DNA from: a bacterium
GTDB taxonomy: Bacteria > Pseudomonadota > Alphaproteobacteria > Caulobacterales > Hyphomonadaceae
DNA: 20,234 nucleotides
Direction: 5' to 3'
NCBI GenBank assembly: GCA_030824255.1
Contig: JAVBYB010000062.1
Span: forward strand, 1-20,234
The translations under genes were made by a program, and so were the position numbers. Positions within the stretch are counted from its first letter, which is position 1. The number at the start of each line of letters is the position of its first letter. Below are positions 1-9,098 of this stretch, one piece after another. The notes under the pieces are model-generated. The model made no database searches and was not told the DNA's origin. It was given only the letters and a program-made list of their open reading frames with translations.

Positions 1-174
1 ATAGCCGTCGGTCTGGTAATTGTAGGAGCGGGCGAGGTTGATGATCTTGGGGCGCGCCCCGGACAGCAGTTTCGGCTGCAGGACATAGTCGCGCGTCGTC
101 ATCATGCGGAACGGCGCGCCAAGGGCTGCCAGGTCCCGCAGGTCGTCAGCGATCAGGATCCAGTCATACGTCAA
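1..174 (-). CDS. RimK-like ATP-grasp protein, N-terminal RLAN-domain fragment (runs off left edge)
   Basis: This is the first 58 codons of a longer gene whose remainder lies beyond the left edge. The translated start reads TYDWILIADDLRDL, then a DYVLQP stretch, then KIINLARSYNYQTDGY at the edge. That pattern matches the RLAN domain, the N-terminal domain of RimK-like ATP-grasp ligases, where a conserved NL-R-Y-YQ--GY motif occurs; this is recognition from memory. Proteins with this domain usually continue into a RimK-type ATP-grasp module that joins an amino acid to a substrate carboxyl group; the substrate of this subfamily is not established. No ATG fits. The best start is TTG at 174, 11 bases inside the end of the acetyltransferase gene, which implies translational coupling. 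Placing the gene next to a GNAT acetyltransferase is a pairing I recall for this family. Confidence 0.7.
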   Translation of the reverse strand, partial: MTYDWILIADDLRDLAALGAPFRMMTTRDYVLQPKLLSGARPKIINLARSYNYQTDGY

Positions 175-613
175 AGTATTTCAGCATCCTGATTGCGCCC
201 CAGCCATCGGCATAGAAGCCCGGCTCGATCGCGAAGCACTTGTAGCCGTAGCCATGATAGCGCTTAAGGAGGGGATAGTTGGTTTCCTTGATTTCCAGGT
301 TCAGCCTCTTAATGGCGTTGTCCTGGCAGTAACGCTCCACATGGCGGAACAGTTTCTCGCCGAGGCCCTTGCCCTGGTGCGCCGGGGACACGGCCAAGCT
401 GTCGAAGTTCGCCGCCCCGTCCTCGAGGATCAGGAAGGCGTATCCTGCTACCTCGTCCCCCTCCATGGCGCAGAACAGGGCCGCATCCTCATCCGCCAGC
501 ACCTCGGCGAAATCCTCGCGGCTCATCATCTTGTCGGCGTAGCCCGCGGCGAAGCAGGCGACCTCGATCGCCGCGAGCGCGTCCACATCCTGAGCTTGCA
601 TGTCGCGGATCAT
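164..613 (-). CDS. GNAT-family N-acetyltransferase
   Basis: A 149-residue single-domain GNAT protein, normal size for the family. The acetyl-CoA pyrophosphate-binding motif A is clear as SPAHQGKGLGEKLF (about residues 77-90), preceded by the usual beta-4 strand FDSLAV. The N-terminus MIRDMQAQDVDAL has the typical beta-1/alpha-1 form. GNAT enzymes transfer an acetyl group from acetyl-CoA to an amine; the acceptor cannot be read from the sequence. Its 3' end overlaps the RLAN/RimK-like gene, so the two probably act together, for example with one modifying the product or substrate of the other (inference). The chosen ATG has no strong ribosome binding site. No other in-frame ATG lies nearby upstream. 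Confidence 0.85.
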   Translation of the reverse strand: MIRDMQAQDVDALAAIEVACFAAGYADKMMSREDFAEVLADEDAALFCAMEGDEVAGYAFLILEDGAANFDSLAVSPAHQGKGLGEKLFRHVERYCQDNAIKRLNLEIKETNYPLLKRYHGYGYKCFAIEPGFYADGWGAIRMLKYFDV

Positions 614-753
614 GTGGGCCGCGCGTATCCGTGCATGTGAGCGGCTCTTTGAGAGGCGCGCGAAGAGGCGGCATTAATACCAATCGTGTGAGTCTGTCGA
701 TAGAGTGGGGACTGCTGAATGATCGCAGCTCGCTCAGATGTCAGGAGTGCCTC

Positions 754-1131
754 ATGTCTGCGCGTGGAGTGACATTCCTGTGGGTCGGGCTCGGGCTGGT
801 GTCCGGGCTGGGCATGGCGCTTGGGGCCTGGCTGCTGGTCGCGCCGGATGCCGGGCCGCCGCCGACCCTACCGTTTCAGGACAAGATTTTCCACGCGCTC
901 GCCTTCGCCTGTCTCACCGGCCCGGCGGTGCTTGTTCTGCCGAAGCGGTATCTGTGGTTCTGGTTGGCGCACATGGTCGCGCTAGGCGGCGGTATCGAGC
1001 TGGTTCAGGCGCGCATGGGCGAGGGGCGCTCGGGCGATGTGGTAGACTTTCTTGCGGACGTGGCGGGCATCCTGATCGCGCTTGCCGCGGGCCGCTGGCT
1101 TCGCCGTGTTTTCGCCGAAAAGTCGCCCTGA
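754..1131 (+). CDS. VanZ-like small membrane protein
   Basis: A 125-residue protein with about three or four hydrophobic helices: one at residues 6-28, two in the middle and one near the C-terminus. The segment DKIFHALAFACL, followed by a helix, GGIELVQ and then GDVVDFLADVAGIL, is the VanZ-like signature (acidic residue plus H-----F, then E--Q, then D---N/D--G). VanZ was named for low-level teicoplanin resistance, but most members are of unknown function, and no resistance role is implied here. The ATG at 754 was chosen over an upstream in-frame ATG at 631 because AGGAG lies 6 bases before it and the residues added upstream are low in hydrophobicity and unlike the family. Confidence 0.78.
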   Translation: MSARGVTFLWVGLGLVSGLGMALGAWLLVAPDAGPPPTLPFQDKIFHALAFACLTGPAVLVLPKRYLWFWLAHMVALGGGIELVQARMGEGRSGDVVDFLADVAGILIALAAGRWLRRVFAEKSP

Positions 1132-1138
1132 CCTGCCT

Positions 1139-1168
1139 TTGAAACCCGTTCCGCTCCCGCGCGTATCA
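1139..1168 (+). promoter_or_regulatory. Possible sigma-70-type promoter for the 76-residue gene
   Basis: TTGAAA (1139-1144, five of six bases matching the -35 consensus) is followed after 17-18 bases by a weak GTATCA/CGTATC -10 element. It lies about 45 bases before the ATG at 1212. This is a visual match only; the -10 element is poor. Confidence 0.2.
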
Positions 1169-1211
1169 GCTCAGGACGCTTTTCCTGGCGCGAGACGAGA
1201 GGAGGACGCAG

Positions 1212-1442
1212 ATGAACCGTGATGAAGAAGTCGCCACCCTCAGCGCGCAGGTTGGATTTCTGGCGACACATGTGGGCCGGCTGCTGCATGTGATTTCGGC
1301 CCGCCATGCGATTGGTATGGATACCAAGGTGGCGCAGGCCAACCTCTCCATGCTGCAGAACACGATGTGGAAGCTTCACGCCCGCCAGATCCGCCTGAAG
1401 GGCGGTCCTGGCCTGAAAGAAAGCAAGCGCCTTCTCCACTGA
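1212..1442 (+). CDS. Small protein of unknown function (76 aa)
   Basis: I do not recognise this protein. The strongest evidence for a gene is a near-perfect Shine-Dalgarno, AGAGGAGG at 1198-1205, 6 bases before the ATG. The product is soluble-looking, with no signal peptide or membrane segment. It is predicted mostly helical, with an N-terminal heptad-like stretch (EEVATLSAQVGFLATHVGRLL) and a basic C-terminus rich in K and R. It stands alone between the VanZ-like gene and the convergent HAD hydrolase gene; the stop is 15 bases from the end of the latter. Small helical proteins of this kind are often protein-binding or nucleic-acid-binding, but nothing specific can be claimed. Confidence 0.6.
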   Translation: MNRDEEVATLSAQVGFLATHVGRLLHVISARHAIGMDTKVAQANLSMLQNTMWKLHARQIRLKGGPGLKESKRLLH

Positions 1443-1457
1443 TCGAGCTAGGGAAAG

Positions 1458-2120
1458 CTAAACGGCGCGACGCTTGAGGCTTTCCAGCGTTGCGTCCGCG
1501 ATCCAGTCCGCAATTGTCACGAATTGTTCTTCCGCCCCAAGCGGCCCCTCGCCGATCCCGACCGTGTGCATGCCCTCGGCCCGAAGGTTGGCGATCATCG
1601 GGCCGCCATCTTCTATACACGCGGCGTGCTGTGGCAGGGCCCCCAGCGCAGCGCACGCCATCCCGTAAATCTCCGCGCTCGGTTTTGGTTCGGCCAATCT
1701 GGGATCTGCCACGAAGGCCACCAATCCTGCCAGCCCGATCCGCTCCAGCACGACCTGCGCATTCAGGCTGGCCGACGCCACTCCGATCCTCATGCCCAGC
1801 CGGCGGCAGGCAGCCAGCGCTTCGAATGCGCCCGGAAAGGCGTCGTCCGGGGTAAGCCCCTCGATCAGCTCACGGTACCGCGCATTCTTGTAGGCCATCA
1901 GCCGTTCACGTCCCGCCGGGGACAGATCAGCGCTCGCGTGAGCCAGCAACGCGGACAGGGCCGACGCTCGCGGCACGCTCCGGGTTGCTCTCAGGGCGGC
2001 CTCGCTGACAGGAATACCAAACTTTTCCGCAGCTTCCGCCCAGCTTTGCTCATGCCGGACCGAGGTCGACGTCAGAACGCCGTCCAGGTCGAAAATCGCA
2101 GCGTAGACGCCGGATGGCAT
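1458..2120 (-). CDS. HAD-superfamily hydrolase, beta-phosphoglucomutase-like
   Basis: A 220-residue haloacid-dehalogenase-fold enzyme. Motif I is FDLDGVLT (Asp11 nucleophile, Asp13 acid/base). A helical cap follows, containing YKNARYRELIEGLTP, which closely resembles the cap of beta-phosphoglucomutases. Motif II is GVASAS, motif III has the Lys in EPKPS, and motif IV is IEDGGPMI. Known beta-phosphoglucomutases interconvert beta-glucose 1-phosphate and glucose 6-phosphate, usually in maltose or trehalose breakdown. No sugar genes lie nearby, so the substrate is uncertain and a general sugar-phosphatase role is possible. In motif IV the usual EDS is EDG, a small departure. The ATG at 2120 was chosen because AGGA sits 9 bases upstream; a TTG at 2144 in the same frame lacks useful spacing. 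It diverges from guaB. Confidence 0.82.
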   Translation of the reverse strand: MPSGVYAAIFDLDGVLTSTSVRHEQSWAEAAEKFGIPVSEAALRATRSVPRASALSALLAHASADLSPAGRERLMAYKNARYRELIEGLTPDDAFPGAFEALAACRRLGMRIGVASASLNAQVVLERIGLAGLVAFVADPRLAEPKPSAEIYGMACAALGALPQHAACIEDGGPMIANLRAEGMHTVGIGEGPLGAEEQFVTIADWIADATLESLKRRAV

Positions 2121-2152
2121 GGTGAACTGTCCTGCGGCGGGCAAATCCCTGA

Positions 2153-3745
<1,593 letters not shown>

Positions 3746-3765
3746 TCATCGCTCGAGGAGAAGGC

Positions 3766-4302
3766 GTGAGATCAATCTTCGCGATTGCGGCCCTGCTGGC
3801 TGGCGCATGCGCAAGCAGCCCGCACGCTCCGCAATCGCGCATCGAGCCACGCATTGTTCGGGCGTCCGCGCCCGCGACGATCGACTTCGGTGAAGGTGTT
3901 GCACTCAAGCTTACCGGCGAGGGTCACGAAGCTGTGTCACAGCTGCGTCTGGTCGAGCGCCCTGGTTATCGCACGCCGCTCCACGTGCATCACGAAACTG
4001 ATGAGACGTTCTTTGTCGTGAGCGGCGAGCTGACGCTGCACGTCGATGGCAAGACGCATAGGCTGGGGCCGGGCGACTATGCCTTTGTTCCCCGCGGGAC
4101 GCCGCATGCGCAAGGAAATCAAACGACCACCGACTCTGTCATCCTGCTGACTTTGGTTCCAGGGGCGTTTGAAGGCTTCTTCGATGATCGGGCGAAAATG
4201 GTGCTGGAAACCCCGCCCGGCCATCCGGACTACACGGCCGGCATGATGCGCGTTGGCGAGCCCTACGACATCGAGATACTGGGACCCGCGCCATACCGAT
4301 GA
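3766..4302 (+). CDS. Secreted or lipid-anchored cupin-domain protein
   Basis: A 178-residue protein with an N-terminal signal sequence (MRSIFAIAALLAGACASS). Cys15 could be a lipobox cysteine, although Ala at -3 is not the classical Leu. Both cupin motifs are textbook: G(X)5HXH(X)4E(X)6G, seen as GYRTPLHVHHETDETFFVVSG, and G(X)5PXG(X)2H(X)3N, seen as GDYAFVPRGTPHAQGN. The two His of HVH, the Glu and the later His should bind one metal ion. The reaction is unknown, as the fold covers dioxygenases, isomerases and binding proteins. Starts at GTG 3766 with GAGGAG 5 bases upstream. It lies 20 bases after guaB and overlaps the next gene by 4 bases, suggesting cotranscription. Confidence 0.83.
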   Translation: MRSIFAIAALLAGACASSPHAPQSRIEPRIVRASAPATIDFGEGVALKLTGEGHEAVSQLRLVERPGYRTPLHVHHETDETFFVVSGELTLHVDGKTHRLGPGDYAFVPRGTPHAQGNQTTTDSVILLTLVPGAFEGFFDDRAKMVLETPPGHPDYTAGMMRVGEPYDIEILGPAPYR

Positions 4303-4481
4303 AGTACGCACTGGTAATCGGTTTGATCGTTGTCGAAATCGTCGGGGTCTTGGGACTCGTCCTCGTGCTGAATGGCGGGCTGGAGCAGTTCGCGCCCATC
4401 GCCGTCTGCGCCGCGCTCATCGTCGTCCCCATCCTGTTCTGCATTGCGCTGAGGTCGGAACTCACGGGACCGCGCAAATAA
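4299..4481 (+). CDS. Small two-helix membrane protein (60 aa)
   Basis: Starts at an ATG overlapping the cupin stop codon (ATGA), so it is probably translated by coupling. Two hydrophobic helices, about residues 3-25 and 33-51, are joined by a short GGLEQFAP loop, with a basic tail ending GPRK. No family recognised. Overlap with the exported cupin protein suggests the two could work together at the inner membrane, but that is inference from position only. Confidence 0.6.
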   Translation: MKYALVIGLIVVEIVGVLGLVLVLNGGLEQFAPIAVCAALIVVPILFCIALRSELTGPRK

Positions 4482-4534
4482 CGGATAGCGCCCGCCGTCT
4501 AGCCGGATCGCCGTCGCCCGGCTAAGACACCGCC

Positions 4535-4867
4535 ATGAAAGACACCCTGTTCATCCTCGCCGCGCCTTTTTCCGATGGCGGTTTCGAGTGGTACTGCAAC
4601 GATTGCGCGACCCTTGAGGGCGCGCTGATCGGTAACCCCCACTGGAATGATCGCATCAACGTCCGCCGCATCGCTTTCTCGCGTCCCCGTCAGGAGGTCA
4701 TCGATCTTGTCGGGCCGGACTGGCAGGGCTGCCCCATGCTGGTGATGGACAAGGATCGCGCGCCCGGCGACGCCATCATCGTAGGCGATTACGCGATCCT
4801 GCAGGATGTGCGCGCCATCGGTCGCGCTCTGGCTCACCGCCACGGCGGAGCGGGGCCGCACCCGTGA
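4535..4867 (+). CDS. DUF3088-like protein with a thioredoxin-type CxxC motif
   Basis: A 110-residue cytoplasmic protein. The N-terminus MKDTLFILAAPF, followed by WYCNDCATLEGAL and then VRRIAFSRPRQEVIDLVG, resembles the DUF3088 family as I remember it: small proteins with a thioredoxin-like start, a CxxC followed by LEG, and RPR. The CNDC pair could act in thiol redox chemistry or metal binding; no function is established. The stop overlaps the GTG of the following methyltransferase gene by 4 bases, so the two are likely coupled. It could instead be classed simply as a thioredoxin-fold protein. Confidence 0.7.
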   Translation: MKDTLFILAAPFSDGGFEWYCNDCATLEGALIGNPHWNDRINVRRIAFSRPRQEVIDLVGPDWQGCPMLVMDKDRAPGDAIIVGDYAILQDVRAIGRALAHRHGGAGPHP

Positions 4868-6171
4868 GAGACGGCGGCAAGATCCAGGCGGCGATCGAAG
4901 TCCTCCGCGACGTTCTCGAAAGGCGCACACCCGTGAAGGAAGCGGTGCGCGATTGGGGCAAGCGTTCCCGCTTCGCTGGCTCTCGCGACCGTGCGTGGAT
5001 TTCCGGCCTCGTGGTCGATGCGCTCCGCCGCAAGAACTCGATTGAGCATGCGATGGAGGCAACCGGCGCCCGCGTTCTGGCGCTGGGCGCGCTGAAGCAT
5101 GCGTGGGGCTGGGACCTGCGCAAGATCGAAGCTGCGCTGAAAGACGAACACGCCCCGTCGGCGCTGCAGGGCAAGGAGCGTGAATGCCTGCTGCTCGCGC
5201 CTGATCCCTCCGCCGCGCCACATGTGCAGGGCGATTTCCCTGAATGGCTGACACCAAACCTCGTGCGCGCCTTTGGCCCCGACGCCGTCGTCGAGGGCAT
5301 GGCGATGGCCAGCCGCGCGCCGATCGACCTGCGGGTCAACACGCTTAAATCCGATCCGGAAAAAGCCGGCCGCGCCCTGGAAGGCGTGAAGGCGAAACAG
5401 ATGCCGGAGCTGAAGAACGGCTTCCGGATTCCTGCGGCCGACAGCGTTGAGCGTGGCGAAAGCGTCGAGGCGATCCCCGCTTACTCAAAAGGCTGGGTCG
5501 AAGTGCAGGACATGGGCAGCCAGATTGCGGCTGCCGTCTCCTGCGCCGCTCCGGGCGAACAGGTACTGGACTACTGCGCCGGCGGTGGCGGCAAGACCAT
5601 CGCGATGGCCGCCATGATGGAGAACAAGGGCCAGATTTTCAGCCACGACATCGATGGACGTCGTCTCTCTGCCCTGATCCCGCGCATGGACCGCGCCGGG
5701 ATCCGCAACGTGCAGCTGCGCCATCCCAAGGAGAACGCCTCGCTCGACGATCTCGAAGGCAAGATGGACCTCGTGATGATCGACGCGCCGTGCACCGGCG
5801 TCGGCACATGGCGGCGCAAGCCCGATGCGAAATGGCGTGTCACAGCCAGCGCGCTGGAAAAACGCCTGGCCGACCAGGCCATGATCCTGCGCGCCGCCTG
5901 CAACTATGTGAAACCCGGCGGCCGCCTCGTCTACGTCACCTGTTCCTTCCTGATGGAAGAGAACGAAGACCAGTTCGCCAGCTTCCTCGCCGACCGGACG
6001 GACTTCACTGGCGAAGACGCCGCCGAAACCGCCATCCGCTCCGGTCAGCTCACCGAAGCCGGCGCGAAACTCCTTCGCAAGTGCCGCCGCCCCGATGGCT
6101 CCGTCCGCCTCACGCCGCGCACGGCCGGCACGGATGGCTTCTATATGGCGGTGATGCGGAGAGCAGGGTGA
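4864..6171 (+). CDS. RsmB/NOP-family SAM-dependent RNA (cytosine-5-) methyltransferase
   Basis: A 435-residue enzyme that should methylate C5 of a cytosine in rRNA or tRNA. The N-terminal 130 or so residues form the NusB-like helical region seen in RsmB. The PUA-like/linker part has LRVNTLKS (156-163). SAM binding is at DYCAGGGGKT (236-245). The catalytic site has DAPCTGVG (Cys310, motif IV) and VTCS (Cys360, motif VI, expected to be the nucleophile in this family). The usual FYMA motif is near the C-terminus. Alphaproteobacteria often have more than one RsmB-like paralogue, so this may not be the position-967 16S enzyme, and I leave the symbol empty. Starts at GTG 4864, in a GTGA overlap with the DUF3088-like gene, and ends in another GTGA overlap. 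Confidence 0.9.
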   Translation: MRDGGKIQAAIEVLRDVLERRTPVKEAVRDWGKRSRFAGSRDRAWISGLVVDALRRKNSIEHAMEATGARVLALGALKHAWGWDLRKIEAALKDEHAPSALQGKERECLLLAPDPSAAPHVQGDFPEWLTPNLVRAFGPDAVVEGMAMASRAPIDLRVNTLKSDPEKAGRALEGVKAKQMPELKNGFRIPAADSVERGESVEAIPAYSKGWVEVQDMGSQIAAAVSCAAPGEQVLDYCAGGGGKTIAMAAMMENKGQIFSHDIDGRRLSALIPRMDRAGIRNVQLRHPKENASLDDLEGKMDLVMIDAPCTGVGTWRRKPDAKWRVTASALEKRLADQAMILRAACNYVKPGGRLVYVTCSFLMEENEDQFASFLADRTDFTGEDAAETAIRSGQLTEAGAKLLRKCRRPDGSVRLTPRTAGTDGFYMAVMRRAG

Positions 6172-6650
6172 GCTTCGACGGTGAGCCTCTCCCCGACAGC
6201 ATGACACTGAAGCCCGATCGGCTTCGCTGGCTGCTCATTTTCCTCATCTGCGCCGGCTTCGTCGCCATCGCGATCTGGCTCGGACCTGGAGATCCGGTGC
6301 TGTTCTATGGCGCCGGCGGCTTCTTCCTCCTGTGCGCGCTCATCGCCGCGCCGCTGATGATCGGGGTTGGCTCCAGCCTCACGCTTGACCGTGAAGGCTT
6401 CACCTGCCGCACGCTGTTCCGTACATTTCGGCGAGACTGGAAAGACTGCTCGGACTTCTATTCCGTCACCACCGGCATCCGCCGCCATGTCGGATTTTCC
6501 ACGCCGCAGGACGAAGCCGCCCACCCAAATCTCGCCGCCGCCAACCGCGCCATGATCGGCGCCTCGGGCATGCTCCCTGACAATTACGGCCTCGACGCCG
6601 ACGAACTCGCCGAGCTGATGAATGCTTATCGCGCTCGGGCAGGCTGCTAG
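6168..6650 (+). CDS. STM3941-like two-helix membrane protein
   Basis: About 160 residues. Two transmembrane helices (roughly residues 20-40 and 45-68) are followed by a cytoplasmic PH-like domain: LTLDREGFTCRTLFR, then RRDWKDCSDFY, then the conserved-looking MLPDNYGLDADELAELMN at the end. This plan matches the STM3941 family as I remember it. No function is known. GTG 6168 overlaps the methyltransferase stop by 4 bases and has GGAG 7 bases upstream; ATG 6201 is an alternative that would still keep both helices. Confidence 0.7.
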   Translation: MSFDGEPLPDSMTLKPDRLRWLLIFLICAGFVAIAIWLGPGDPVLFYGAGGFFLLCALIAAPLMIGVGSSLTLDREGFTCRTLFRTFRRDWKDCSDFYSVTTGIRRHVGFSTPQDEAAHPNLAAANRAMIGASGMLPDNYGLDADELAELMNAYRARAGC

Positions 6651-6749
6651 CACTCAGTTCCTCTGCCTTCCGCGCGTGGCAAGCCTGCTTGCGGTGTGTT
6701 AGCGAGAGCCCTCTCGTGGGCCATTCAGCCGTCAATCCTGGGGACTATC

Positions 6750-7211
6750 ATGAAGCTCGTTTCCGCCGCGCTTGTCGTGGGCGCAGCCCTTGCGTTCGCC
6801 ACGCCGGTCAGCGCGCAGGCGCAACGCACTTACACGTCGAACAATTATGCCGTCTTCGTCGACAAGACCGAGATGAAGTTTGTTCGCAGCGTGGAGTTCG
6901 AGGCCACGCAGACCGCACAAGCCGTGGGTGGTCGCGGCGGCGCCCAGGCCAATGGCGGCTCGGTGCAACTCAAGCTCGTCCATTCCCGTACCAGCGATCC
7001 GTACTTCGATAACTGGCTCGGGGATTCCAAGGCTCCGGTTCGCAGCGTCACAGTCGAACTGCGTGACCCGGCGAACAAGGCAGTCGGCGCGCATGAATTT
7101 CAGTCCTGCTTTATCGCGAAATCCGAATGGAAGCTCGACGCCGCCAGCAATGCTGTTGCGACGGCGACCTGGACGCTTTCATGCGCTGCCGTGACGCGTC
7201 GCGCATCCTGA
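6750..7211 (+). CDS. Periplasmic protein resembling phage tail-tube (gp19-like) proteins
   Basis: A 153-residue protein with a clear Sec signal peptide (MKLVSAALVVGAALAFATPVSA, cleavage after about residue 22). The mature part reads like the T4 gp19/tail-tube family: a start with YAVFVDKTEMKFVRSVEF, a middle with LKLVHSRTSDPYFDNWLG, then SVTVELRD, and near the end SEWKLDAASNAVATATWTL, close to the W-(x)3-LDA-SN-VA-E-LEL ending of that family. Resemblance is by eye and at fold level. Two Cys (120 and 145) could form a disulphide in the periplasm. Tail-tube proteins have no signal peptide, so this would be an exported, repurposed relative. GGGGA at 6740-6744 lies 5 bases before the ATG. It is flanked by the STM3941-like gene and guaA, with no phage genes around. 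Confidence 0.6.
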   Translation: MKLVSAALVVGAALAFATPVSAQAQRTYTSNNYAVFVDKTEMKFVRSVEFEATQTAQAVGGRGGAQANGGSVQLKLVHSRTSDPYFDNWLGDSKAPVRSVTVELRDPANKAVGAHEFQSCFIAKSEWKLDAASNAVATATWTLSCAAVTRRAS

Positions 7212-7297
7212 TCGGCAAAGCTCTGACTTGTTGACGGAATTCAGGGTAGGGCGCGTCCGCAGCCTGTGAATGGCCAGATTTCAGGCCAGGCACAGGA

Positions 7298-7326
7298 TTG
7301 ACGGCGCGCCCGAACCCCTTCTATTT
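7298..7326 (+). promoter_or_regulatory. Candidate promoter placing the guaA transcript start at its start codon
   Basis: TTGACG (7298-7303) is followed after exactly 17 bases by CTATTT (7321-7326). The -35 element is strong for alphaproteobacteria; the -10 element is moderate. Transcription would begin about 6-8 bases later, at roughly 7332-7334, which is the guaA ATG itself. No Shine-Dalgarno is visible before that ATG. Confidence 0.4.
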
Positions 7327-7331
7327 CCGCC

Positions 7332-8924
7332 ATGGCGAGCAGCACCCCCACCCCCGTTTCTTACGATTCTGGCGCACACGAACGTGCGCTGATCATCGAT
7401 TTCGGTAGCCAGGTCACACAGCTGATCGCCCGGCGCCTCCGGGAAATGGGCGTCTACTGCGAGGTCCACCCCTACAATCGCGCCGAAGCGGTGATCAAAG
7501 CCGGGTTCAACCCCAGGGCGATCATCTTCTCCGGCGGCCCCGACAGCGTCACACGCGACAAATCCCCCCGCGCCCCGCAGATCGCTTTCGACCTCAACGT
7601 TCCCATCCTCGCGATCTGCTATGGCCAGCAGACGATGGCGGTGCAGCAGGGCGGCGTCGTCGAGGGAGGCCATGCCGCCGAATTCGGCCGCGCTGACGTG
7701 GAGATCCGCGAAGCCTCGCCCCTGTTCGAAGGCTTCTGGGAAGTCGGCCAGCGCTATCCTGTCTGGATGAGCCATGGCGACCGCGTCACGCAGCTGCCCG
7801 AAGGCTTCAAGGTCGTCGGCACGTCCGAGAACGCGCCCTTCGCCATCGCGGTCGACGAAGCCCGCCGCTACTACACCACCATGTTCCACCCCGAAGTGGT
7901 CCATACGCCGGATGGCGCCAAGCTCCTGTCGAACTTCGTGAAGAAGATCGCCGGCATGAAGGGCGACTGGTCGATGGCCGCCCTGCGCGCCGAGCAGGTC
8001 GCCAAGATCAAGGCCCAGGTCGGCAAGGGCAGGGTGATCTGCGGCCTCTCCGGCGGCGTCGATTCATCTGTCGCCGCCGTGCTCATCCACGAAGCCATCG
8101 GCGACCAGCTCACCTGCGTCTTCGTCGATACCGGCCTGATGCGCGCCAACGAGGCCGACGAAGTCGTGAACCTGTTCCGCGGCCACTACAACATCCCGCT
8201 CGTCCATGTGGATGCAGGCGACACCTTCCTCGGCGGCCTCGCCGGCGTCTCCGACCCGGAGACCAAACGCAAATTCATCGGCAAGACCTTCATCGACATC
8301 TTCGAGGCCGAGGCCAAGAAAGTCGAAGGCGCGCAGTTCCTCGCCCAGGGCACGCTCTATCCCGACGTGATCGAAAGCGTCTCCTTCGACGGCGGCCCTT
8401 CGGTGACGATCAAGTCGCACCACAATGTCGGCGGCCTGCCCGAGAAGATGAACCTCAAACTGGTTGAGCCGCTGCGCGAGCTGTTCAAGGATGAAGTCCG
8501 CGCCCTCGGTCGCGAGCTCGGCATGCCGGAATCGCTCGTGGGCCGCCATCCCTTCCCCGGCCCCGGCCTCGCCATCCGCATCCCCGGCGAGATCACGCCG
8601 GAGCGCGTCGCCATCCTGCAGAAAGCCGACGCCATCTATCTCGACGAAATCCGCAAGGCGGGCCTCTACGACAAGATCTGGCAGGCCTTCGCCGTGCTCC
8701 TCCCTGTCCGCTCCGTCGGCGTCATGGGCGACGCCCGCACCTATGAGTCCGTCCTCGCCCTCCGCGCCGTCACCTCGACAGACGGCATGACCGCCGACTT
8801 CTACCAGTTCGACATGAACTTCCTCGGCCGCACCGCCACGCGCATCATCAATGAAGTGAAGGGTGTCAGCCGCGTGGTCTACGACGTCACGTCGAAGCCG
8901 CCGGGTACGATCGAATGGGAGTGA
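7332..8924 (+). CDS. guaA: GMP synthase (glutamine-hydrolysing)
   Basis: A 530-residue enzyme that aminates XMP to GMP with ATP and glutamine, the step after guaB. The N-terminal class-I glutamine amidotransferase domain has its nucleophile in LAICYGQQ (Cys96) and the catalytic pair in FHPEV (His186, Glu188). The ATP-pyrophosphatase domain carries the PP-loop [13 protein letters not shown] (about 238-249). The C-terminal dimerisation domain has [11 protein letters not shown] and ends in the near-universal KPPGTIEWE. Residues 1-15 ([14 protein letters not shown]) are an unconserved lead before [12 protein letters not shown]; no later in-frame start fits. The ATG lacks a Shine-Dalgarno and may be read from a leaderless message. 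The last codons form one copy of the direct repeat described at 8911-8930. Confidence 0.97.
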   Translation: MASSTPTPVSYDSGAHERALIIDFGSQVTQLIARRLREMGVYCEVHPYNRAEAVIKAGFNPRAIIFSGGPDSVTRDKSPRAPQIAFDLNVPILAICYGQQTMAVQQGGVVEGGHAAEFGRADVEIREASPLFEGFWEVGQRYPVWMSHGDRVTQLPEGFKVVGTSENAPFAIAVDEARRYYTTMFHPEVVHTPDGAKLLSNFVKKIAGMKGDWSMAALRAEQVAKIKAQVGKGRVICGLSGGVDSSVAAVLIHEAIGDQLTCVFVDTGLMRANEADEVVNLFRGHYNIPLVHVDAGDTFLGGLAGVSDPETKRKFIGKTFIDIFEAEAKKVEGAQFLAQGTLYPDVIESVSFDGGPSVTIKSHHNVGGLPEKMNLKLVEPLRELFKDEVRALGRELGMPESLVGRHPFPGPGLAIRIPGEITPERVAILQKADAIYLDEIRKAGLYDKIWQAFAVLLPVRSVGVMGDARTYESVLALRAVTSTDGMTADFYQFDMNFLGRTATRIINEVKGVSRVVYDVTSKPPGTIEWE

Positions 8925-8930
8925 CCGGAC
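8911..8930 (+). repeat. Direct repeat copy 1 at the guaA 3' end (candidate attL)
   Basis: The bases tcgaatgggagtgaccggac span the last four codons and stop of guaA plus six bases beyond. The same sequence with one change (tcgagtgggagtgaccggac) occurs at 17281-17300 in the same orientation; the 15 bases tgggagtgaccggac are identical. The end of guaA is a documented attachment site for integrating genomic islands, so this pair may be attL and attR. Confidence 0.55.
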
Positions 8931-8951
8931 CGAAAGATATCGTTGGTCGTC

Positions 8952-8987
8952 AAGCCCGACTCTGGCCGGTCATACCAGCGTGGGCTT
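8952..8987. terminator. Imperfect hairpin between the convergent guaA and kdpE ends
   Basis: AAGCCC (8952-8957) pairs with GGGCTT (8982-8987) and CTGG (8962-8965) with CCAG (8975-8978). A 4/3 internal loop separates the two stems and the apical loop is 9 bases. Only a short T run (TTT) follows on the plus strand, so it would be a weak intrinsic terminator for guaA; it could serve the convergent kdp transcript as well. Confidence 0.35.
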
Positions 8988-9098
8988 TCCGATCTGATCT
9001 CGATTGTGCTCCGCCAAACTGAGCGGCATTGCCAAGAAATGATGGAGACCTGCTTTCCAGCTCGGTCAAGCGGTTCAAGTGCATTGCTCTGAGCGAGA

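Noticed and set aside
104..640. 178-codon plus-strand frame opposite the GNAT gene
   Set aside because: Antisense shadow of a clear acetyltransferase with motif A intact.
8922..8972. TGACCGG ... CCGGTCA inverted pair after guaA
   Set aside because: The 37-base loop makes it a poor hairpin; the inner AAGCCC/GGGCTT structure is better.
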